Assembly: GCF_016743775.1 (NCBI RefSeq)
Contig: NZ_JAEQMY010000046.1
Location: forward strand, 1 to 37,833
DNA from: Microvirga aerilata
GTDB lineage: Bacteria; Pseudomonadota; Alphaproteobacteria; Rhizobiales; Beijerinckiaceae
Reading direction: 5' to 3'
DNA: 37,833 bases
Part shown: one piece after another, positions 33,323 through 37,833 of the stretch
Numbering within the stretch: the first letter of the stretch is position 1
Layout: every line of letters starts with the position of its first letter
Position numbers and translations under genes: made by a program
Notes under the pieces: generated by a model
Told to the model about the DNA's origin: nothing
Database searches by the model: none
Seen by the model: only the letters and a program-made list of their open reading frames with translations

Positions 33323-33940
33323 ATGACCACGAGCAAACAACTGACTCAGACACCTCCTGCCAACACCGATGAGAGTGCGAAGCAAGTGGTCCAGAGTGCC
33401 GCAGAAGGGGCTCAGCGAATGGCGAGGGCTCCCATGAGCACCGGCTCCATCTTCTGGGATGCCATGTTTGATATGTGGAGCGCTCCGCTAGGTCGTTCCG
33501 TAGCTCGGCCCACTAATGTCCAGACATCCTCGCAGGCAGAGGAGATCATCCCGCTTGCGGAAGAGACCCTGATCGTGGGCAAGCAGACCGTGACCAGCGG
33601 CACAACCACCGTGCGCCGTGTGGTTGTTGAGACCCCGGTTGAGCAGCAGGTGTCGCTTTATGACGAGCGGGTGATCGTGGAGCGACGCAAGCCAGTCACC
33701 GACGCTGCCACAGGCGAGACACTCGCCGAGCTGACGATCGAGATGATTGAGTCGTCCGAAGTGCCGGTTGTTGGCAAGAGCATCAAGGTGAGGGAAGAAG
33801 TTGTGGTCCGCCGCGAGCGCACCAGCCGTGTTGAAACCGTGCGGGATACCGTCCGCCGGGATGAAATTGAGATTGAGCAATCCGGTCAGAACGAGCGCTC
33901 GGGCCGCAAGCGGCCGGCGCTCGCCTCCAGCCGGAAATAA
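33323..33940 (+). CDS. DUF2382 (YsnF/AvaK-like) stress protein
   Basis: The 205-residue protein has an N-terminal Gln/Ala-rich helix region and then the DUF2382 domain (about 75-190: IIPLAEETLIVGKQTVTSGTTTVRRVVVETPVEQQVSLYDERVIVERRK, ELTIEMIESSEVPVVGKSIKVREEVVVRRE, RVETVRDTVRRDEIEIEQ). Family members often accompany PRC-barrel and general stress genes and have charged beta-strand repeats. GAGGATC precedes the ATG, and an EcfG-type promoter lies upstream. It shares MTTxxxxxQTPP with the divergent hemerythrin-phasin protein. Confidence 0.88.
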   Translation: MTTSKQLTQTPPANTDESAKQVVQSAAEGAQRMARAPMSTGSIFWDAMFDMWSAPLGRSVARPTNVQTSSQAEEIIPLAEETLIVGKQTVTSGTTTVRRVVVETPVEQQVSLYDERVIVERRKPVTDAATGETLAELTIEMIESSEVPVVGKSIKVREEVVVRRERTSRVETVRDTVRRDEIEIEQSGQNERSGRKRPALASSRK

Positions 33941-33966
33941 AACCCGCAATATTAGCTGCCCTCGCA

Positions 33967-33996
33967 GAGGATCGCGGTCACCAAACCGCGATCCTC
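33967..33996 (+). terminator. 12-bp perfect hairpin after the DUF2382 gene
   Basis: GAGGATCGCGGT (33967-33978) pairs perfectly with ACCGCGATCCTC (33985-33996) over a 6-nt loop, 26 bp after the stop. No T-tract, but position and stability suggest transcript termination or 3'-end protection. Confidence 0.6.
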
Positions 33997-34171
33997 ACCC
34001 CTGCAAACGGGACCGGAATGTCGATCGAGTTGGGCGTGGAGCTCGAACAATCAGGTCAAGTTCAGCGATAGTCCTCGGACTGAATTCAGCGGGCTGCGCT
34101 TTCATGGATTTCGATAGCCTGTCGTGCGAATGCACACCAGGCGGACCGGAGGTCGGAAAGGATTGTCTCAG

Positions 34172-34411
34172 ATGAAGGCTACCATGAACATCGACTGCAC
34201 CCCTGAAGAAGCACGAGCGTTCTTAGGATTACCGGATGTGCAACCGATGCAGGAGCATCTGATGAAGGAGATGCAGGAGCGTTTGTCTGCCAACTTGAAA
34301 GCGATGGGTCCGAATACGATGATGAACGCTTGGCTTCCAACGACCTTCAAAGGCTTCGAGCAACTGCAGGAACTGTTTGCATCGCAAATGAACCCGAGCA
34401 GGACGAGATAG
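34172..34411 (+). CDS. DUF6489 family small protein
   Basis: The 79-residue protein reads MKATMNIDCTPEEARAFLGL, PDVQPMQEHLMKEMQERLSA, and ends with FKGFEQLQELFASQM, the DUF6489 pattern (MKITVNIDCTPEEARxFLGLPDVxP). The family is found widely in alphaproteobacteria and has no assigned function; the C-terminal helix has a phasin-like look. GGAAAGGA lies before the ATG at 34172; the frame is open slightly upstream. Confidence 0.85.
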   Translation: MKATMNIDCTPEEARAFLGLPDVQPMQEHLMKEMQERLSANLKAMGPNTMMNAWLPTTFKGFEQLQELFASQMNPSRTR

Positions 34412-34772
34412 GTGCTGCGGCAGTCGCTGTTAGGTCACCGCTGCCCTTTTCTTCAAGAGTTCTGGGTCCTGCATACACGGCCGAGATCAGAGCACCAAGC
34501 CACCGGCCCTGCAAGCGTCAGACATGATGGATATTGAGGACAATGTCACCCGAGAGGTGGTCCACTCCTTGTGGCTCGCGCGGCAATAGCTCTCTTGCAT
34601 TGCCCTTAGCGTGGACACGCGACCGGGGACAAAGATAGCTGACCCGTCAGCCTCATGCCCTTGATTGTGAGATCTGTCTCGACCTTGATATCCATGAGGG
34701 GCATGGTAACCGCTGATTAACCATAGCTGCGCATCCTCCGGTTACGCCCCTGGTAAATGAGATCTCCAGAAC
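34412..34772. other. 361-bp intergenic region
   Basis: No gene is supported. The minus-strand frame that crosses it (34653-35102) is a shadow of the plus-strand gene beginning at 34773. No strong hairpin or promoter was recognised. Confidence 0.4.
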
Positions 34773-35135
34773 ATGACGATAGACACAACCTTCCGTCAGA
34801 TGATTGATGAACAGCTTCAAACGATTGGGCGGGTACTGTCCGGTATTGAAAGAGGTGGGGGCGTGGTTCATCTGCGTAACCTTGGGCTGCTGCTGATCGA
34901 GGCAACAGGCCTGCCTGAGCGCAATCCTGGCCTTGTGGCGGCCGCTGATGATCTTTACGCCGCCGCTGAAGCAGTTGTGCGCAACAGCCACAAGGGCGCG
35001 CAGCCGATTGTGCGGAAGCTGCGCCTGTTCAGGGAGGCTCACGAGCGCTTTTCTAGCCGCATGAGTGGAGCCGTTACTCAGAACAGACAGGAACGCTTGC
35101 ACTCTTTGGAAGCGGCGACCTTGCAGGCTGCCTAG
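34773..35135 (+). CDS. Hypothetical helical protein
   Basis: This 120-residue cytosolic protein is predicted to be mostly helical (MIDEQLQTIGRVLSGIERGGG, LRNLGLLLIEATGLPE, PGLVAAADDLYAAAEAVVRN, IVRKLRLFREAHERFSSRM). No signal or membrane segment. The ribosome binding site is weak (GAGATC). Family not recognised. It looks real by composition and because the stop is followed directly by remnants of mobile DNA. Confidence 0.6.
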   Translation: MTIDTTFRQMIDEQLQTIGRVLSGIERGGGVVHLRNLGLLLIEATGLPERNPGLVAAADDLYAAAEAVVRNSHKGAQPIVRKLRLFREAHERFSSRMSGAVTQNRQERLHSLEAATLQAA

Positions 35136-35218
35136 CAGGCTCTCGGCTCGGGTTGTCTGCGTTTGATCATCGTCATGACGTCAGGCGGTTCTCTCACCCG
35201 ACCGTGTCATGGCCGCCA

Positions 35219-35372
35219 GCCCGCGCGTCGGTGTAGGTCCCAATGGTGCCTGCGGCGGCCTCGAGTTCGGTGGCGAGTGCATTGAGCTACAGTTGTAAAA
35301 GCCCTCTCTTTGCGCATCGTATCCTCCTGATCGGGAGAGCCTTGGCACGGCAACCGTTACAGACTTCTTCAA
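35219..35372 (-). pseudogene. N-terminal remnant of a XerD-like recombinase plus its upstream flank
   Basis: On the minus strand, after ATGCGC at 35317, a shifted frame reads LNALATELEAAAGTIGTYTD, matching LDALATELGAAAGTIDTYTD of the recombinase at 13223-14188. An early in-frame stop and an indel break it, and the match ends near 35219. The flank to 35372 (CCTTGGCACGGCAACCGTTACAGACTTCTT in plus orientation, with a few changes) matches 14208-14237, so the leader was copied with the gene. Confidence 0.75.
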
Positions 35373-35479
35373 AATATTTGTTCTCAGAAATATGCATGCA
35401 GCCGCAAAGTTAGAATGTCCTGATCCCGGAAAGTAGGAATATTACACTCCCCGCTTCTGGATGATGCGGGAGAACGCGG

Positions 35480-35675
35480 ATGGGACTGATTGCGATGAGC
35501 GATTGCGATCCGCTACGGATCGAGGTTTTATCGAAGGTTGTCGAGGTCCGCACGATGATGGCTTCGAGCAGGATGGTGATGCAGTGGCGCGGGGCTTAGG
35601 CCGGCAGTTCGCGAACAGACTGTGGCTCCGCTGGGCTGACATCAGGTCTAACGGGAAGCAACCCATCTCCTAAGG
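35480..35675 (+). pseudogene. ISNCY-like transposase remnant (N-terminal region)
   Basis: From the ATG at 35480 the frame reads MGLIAMSDCDPLRIEVLSKV and VEVRTMMASSRMV before a stop. This resembles the start of ISNCY transposases (MGLIAMSERDxxRIEVLSxVxxGRxTxxSAAxVL). Upstream, degenerate GAATGTC / GGAATAT motifs (about 35412-35440) parallel those at 14281-14320. The catalytic region is absent. It is head-to-head with the recombinase remnant to its left. Confidence 0.55.
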
Positions 35676-36526
35676 ACCCTCGGCGCGTGATGAGCTGTCC
35701 GAGTTAGAGCCTGACGCACGAGCCGGATTGAACGGGGTCTGCGCTGGATCGATATCTCTGCGCGGGTCGCTGTTTTTCGAACTCTACTGGCAACTCTGAT
35801 CGAAGGTTTCCACTTGCTGCGGCTGAGATGAAAACGGGGTCCACGGGTAGCACTTGCGGTACGCATAACACTACGGCTGCGTTGAACGCCATCCTTGCGC
35901 ACTTCCTTCGATGCATGGGCAGGTGCCGCAACCAGAGCCGCGTAATTGATCCCAACGGATGCAAGGTGGAGACGGGCCCGTCGACAATACTCAACACTGA
36001 GAGCGCTCATCGTCTCGGATCCATGCCCAGCACGGTATTTCATGAGCGTCCGGCAAAGATCTCCACTGGCCAGGCGCCAAGCCTTGGCCAGATAACCTAC
36101 GCCATAACGAAGGTTGGTCTGCGGCTGCGCCAGTTCGGCTGATGTACCCTGGAATCCGAGCAATTCGGCTGTCTTTGGTCTCACCTGCATCAGCCCGATC
36201 TCGCCGACACTGCCGATGGCAGCTGGATCGTACCGGCTCTCGATCCGCACCACAGCATCCACAAGGGCTGGGGGGATGCCATTGGCGGCTGCCTCGTGGG
36301 TGATGGAAGGCAGATAAGTGGATCGATCTTTCAGGGCATTTGATCGAGCGTCGACGTCCAAAATGGCAGATGTTTCGATGAATTCAGGTTCAGGGGGCAG
36401 TGGAAGGAATGCAAGCTGCTGATCAACATCAATTTCATCGACGTTGAAGTCAGGGTGAGCCGAACTTGAACCTGCATGCATCAGCAGGAAAACAGTCGCA
36501 TACGCAAAGTGACGCAAACTGAACAT
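35648..36526 (-). CDS. Lytic transglycosylase (SLT domain)
   Basis: The 292-residue exported protein has a signal peptide (FAYATVFLLMHAGSSSAH) and an SLT catalytic domain (about 75-190): the catalytic Glu96 in VRIESRYDPAA, GEIGLMQVRPKTAELLG, NLRYGVGYLAKAWRLA and LMKYRAGHG. It cleaves peptidoglycan to anhydromuropeptides in the periplasm. From about residue 205 the tail is very Arg/Ser-rich and basic (KWKPSIRVASRVRKTATRAE). It overlaps the transposase remnant at 35648-35675, so the natural C-terminus may have been altered by the insertion. The ATG at 36526 begins the signal peptide. Confidence 0.82.
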   Translation of the reverse strand: MFSLRHFAYATVFLLMHAGSSSAHPDFNVDEIDVDQQLAFLPLPPEPEFIETSAILDVDARSNALKDRSTYLPSITHEAAANGIPPALVDAVVRIESRYDPAAIGSVGEIGLMQVRPKTAELLGFQGTSAELAQPQTNLRYGVGYLAKAWRLASGDLCRTLMKYRAGHGSETMSALSVEYCRRARLHLASVGINYAALVAAPAHASKEVRKDGVQRSRSVMRTASATRGPRFHLSRSKWKPSIRVASRVRKTATRAEISIQRRPRSIRLVRQALTRTAHHAPRVLRRWVASR

Positions 36527-36652
36527 TGCCGAAGTCCCTCTGGGCTGGCCGGATACTCAGCTTTTCGGAAAAGTGTTGAGGGTTCGTTTATGCGGCATGC
36601 GGTGTCGGCAATGTCGCAGCCCGCCCATGGGGCCAAAGCAAAAAGCACGAGA

Positions 36653-36679
36653 GAGCGCTGCCGCGCTTAGGCAGCGCTC
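36653..36679 (-). terminator. 10-bp perfect hairpin after the CYTH-like gene
   Basis: GAGCGCTGCC (36653-36662) pairs with GGCAGCGCTC (36670-36679) over a 7-nt loop. On the minus strand a TTTTT run follows about 10 nt after the stem. It lies 25 bp past the stop at 36705. Confidence 0.6.
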
Positions 36680-36704
36680 ATCTGCTTTCCAGATCGGCAT
36701 CAGT

Positions 36705-37412
36705 TTATCGAGCTGACGCCTTCACTTGCTCGAAGACCTCTTCGGCAGTTGGTTCTGTCGCTAAGGGATTGCTGGTTTCCTTCGGTGCTTTCAGGAGACC
36801 AGAGGTCTCAAGCGAGCGGCTGAGAGCAACAATAACTTCGTCAGCAGCAGACATGTTACGTACTTGAGTGGTCTGCTTGGACTGGTCCAGCAGATCAAGC
36901 ACCGCCTCGACCTGCTGGCTGGAGAGCGGCACCTCAACGTTCGACTGCAGGCCATTTAGCGCGATGTAGCGCCACTCATACGCATACTCGGCCGTCACCT
37001 CAGGTCCAAACCACGTCGGGACCTCGAAGCCTTCTACCTGCTGGACGTCGTCGAACTCGACGGTGATGAGATCAAGGCTGCCAGGGTACACAACTCGGTC
37101 AAGCTGTACCTTGTGGCTGAGGCTGCCTTCGGGAGGTATATGGAGGCGATCGTAAGAGATCTGCCCCATGCACAGACCAAACAGCGCCTCTGCATGTTCA
37201 CGCGGAAGCGGAGCCAGTTTCTCCACCAGGTCTCCTGCCGGATCAGGCGCTGACAGGACAAAGTGAGCCTGGTTGGCCTCCAGCCGGATAAACTGGTCTT
37301 TGCCGGGTTGGGACGAGAGATAGCCCTCCACAACCTGACGGTCGACCCCTCGCTCTCTGGAAATGAGACGAGCGATGCACGGAGCAACAAGGAAGCGTCG
37401 AGCATTCTTCAT
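36705..37412 (-). CDS. Degenerate CYTH-domain-like protein, paralogue of the gene at 8058-8756
   Basis: The 235-residue cytosolic protein keeps more CYTH-like character than its paralogue: ARRFLVAPCIARLISRERG, QVVEGYLSSQPGKDQFIRLE, FVLSAPDPAG, PREHAEALFGLCMGQI, HKVQLDRVVYPGSLDLITVEF and VPTWFGPEVTAEYAYEWRYIAL. The ExExK triad is replaced (only RRF remains), but an Arg in FIRLE and the Glu of TVEF are kept. The C-terminal tail shares EVIVALSRSLE with the paralogue and then adds about 40 disordered residues. It lies next to groEL with its own hairpin downstream. The ATG at 37412 has GGTGCTCCC upstream, a weak ribosome binding site. Function unknown; it may bind polyphosphate-like ligands without cleaving them. 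Confidence 0.72.
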   Translation of the reverse strand: MKNARRFLVAPCIARLISRERGVDRQVVEGYLSSQPGKDQFIRLEANQAHFVLSAPDPAGDLVEKLAPLPREHAEALFGLCMGQISYDRLHIPPEGSLSHKVQLDRVVYPGSLDLITVEFDDVQQVEGFEVPTWFGPEVTAEYAYEWRYIALNGLQSNVEVPLSSQQVEAVLDLLDQSKQTTQVRNMSAADEVIVALSRSLETSGLLKAPKETSNPLATEPTAEEVFEQVKASAR

Positions 37413-37534
37413 GGGAGCACCTGCAGAATAAAATGATGAAACGCAGGGCCCATGGTCTGCTCGAACCTGTTTACAAATGTTTACCTAAATACTTTCCTAA
37501 AGCTGACGCTCTGTGGTGAAGCGCAAACGAAAAG

Positions 37535-37558
37535 GCCCCGGAGTGATCCGGGGCTTTT
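37535..37558 (-). terminator. groEL terminator
   Basis: GCCCCGGA pairs with TCCGGGGC over GTGA, flanked by AAAA on the left and TTTT on the right, so it can act in both directions. It lies about 27 bp after the groEL stop and is the strongest classical intrinsic terminator seen. Confidence 0.88.
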
Positions 37559-37584
37559 CCACTGTGGCTGATGGGAGCAGGACC

Positions 37585-37833
37585 TTAGAAGTCCATGCCG
37601 CCCATTCCGCCACCGGGCATAGTCGGAGCAGATTCCTTCTTCGGAGCCTCGGCCACCATGGCCTCGGTGGTGACCAGGAGACCAGCCACCGATGCTGCAT
37701 TCTGCAGAGCCGTGCGAACGACCTTGGCCGGATCGACAATGCCAGCCTGAAGCAAATCCACGAACTCTTCGGTCTGCGCATTGAAGCCGAAGGTGTCCGA
37801 CGCGGTGTTGTCGTTGATCTTGCCAACAACCGT
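37585..37833 (-). CDS. groEL: Chaperonin GroEL, C-terminal part (gene continues beyond the window)
   Basis: The minus-strand frame from the window edge reads TVVGKINDNTASDTFGFNAQ, EEFVDLLQAGIVDPAKVVRT, ALQNAASVAGLLVTTEAMVA and ends PTMPGGGMGGMDF. These are the equatorial-domain end and Gly/Met tail of GroEL (Hsp60). About 82 codons are present; the remaining 460 or so, and groES if linked, lie right of the window. GroEL folds cytosolic proteins with GroES and ATP. Confidence 0.97.
   Translation of the reverse strand, partial: TVVGKINDNTASDTFGFNAQTEEFVDLLQAGIVDPAKVVRTALQNAASVAGLLVTTEAMVAEAPKKESAPTMPGGGMGGMDF

Noticed and set aside
1..37833. CRISPR arrays and tRNA or rRNA genes
   Set aside because: No regularly spaced repeats, and no tRNA T-loop or rRNA signature sequences were noticed on reading either strand; a dedicated tRNA scan was not possible.

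Overview
The window looks like chromosomal accessory DNA from a GC-rich alphaproteobacterium of the Hyphomicrobiales, most likely Methylobacteriaceae and possibly Microvirga-like. This is inference: it rests on the gene families present (DUF6894, DUF1127, DUF6489, a CarD regulator, a hemerythrin-phasin protein), on GGAAC-N16/17-CGTT promoters of the EcfG general-stress type, and on the GroEL C-terminus ending in GGGMGGMDF. No database search was run.

Left part (1-2.9 kb) is decayed: a YihY/BrkB membrane-protein gene broken by two frameshifts, and the C-terminal stub of an SDR oxidoreductase cut by an IS6-family element whose transposase is itself frameshifted. Next comes a coherent catabolic unit (2.9-7.2 kb): an IclR regulator divergent from a self-sufficient P450-reductase-ferredoxin fusion, followed by a tripartite-tricarboxylate-type (Bug/TctC) substrate-binding protein. 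From 7.2 to 11.6 kb lie small genes and non-coding structure: a degenerate CYTH-like protein, a ParB-fold mini-protein, a small membrane protein with an EcfG-type promoter, a possible short RNA, DUF6894 and DUF1127 microproteins and several strong hairpins.

The middle (11.6-21.3 kb) carries trehalose-6-phosphate synthase, a XerD-like tyrosine recombinase with decayed relatives elsewhere in the window, a small XRE regulator, a secreted ankyrin protein, a Tat-exported amidohydrolase with a divergent LysR regulator, a cyclophilin and a family 5 solute-binding protein. From 21.3 to 34.4 kb, after 1.4 kb of largely empty DNA, come an M20 dipeptidase, a CarD regulator and many envelope or stress-associated genes (DUF4142, a Gly/Ser-rich secreted protein, a YciE-like DUF892 protein, a YciA-like thioesterase, DUF2332, a hemerythrin-phasin fusion and a DUF2382 protein). 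The right end has recombinase and transposase remnants, a lytic transglycosylase, a second CYTH-like paralogue and the 3' end of groEL.

The main themes are: (1) a compact catabolic module around a fused P450; (2) a likely EcfG stress regulon with small membrane and structural proteins; (3) two related degenerate CYTH-like proteins at opposite ends; (4) repeated decay of one mobile arrangement, a recombinase head-to-head with an ISNCY-like transposase, seen at 14.2 kb and 35.3 kb. Many genes are followed by long perfect hairpins that lack a T-tract.
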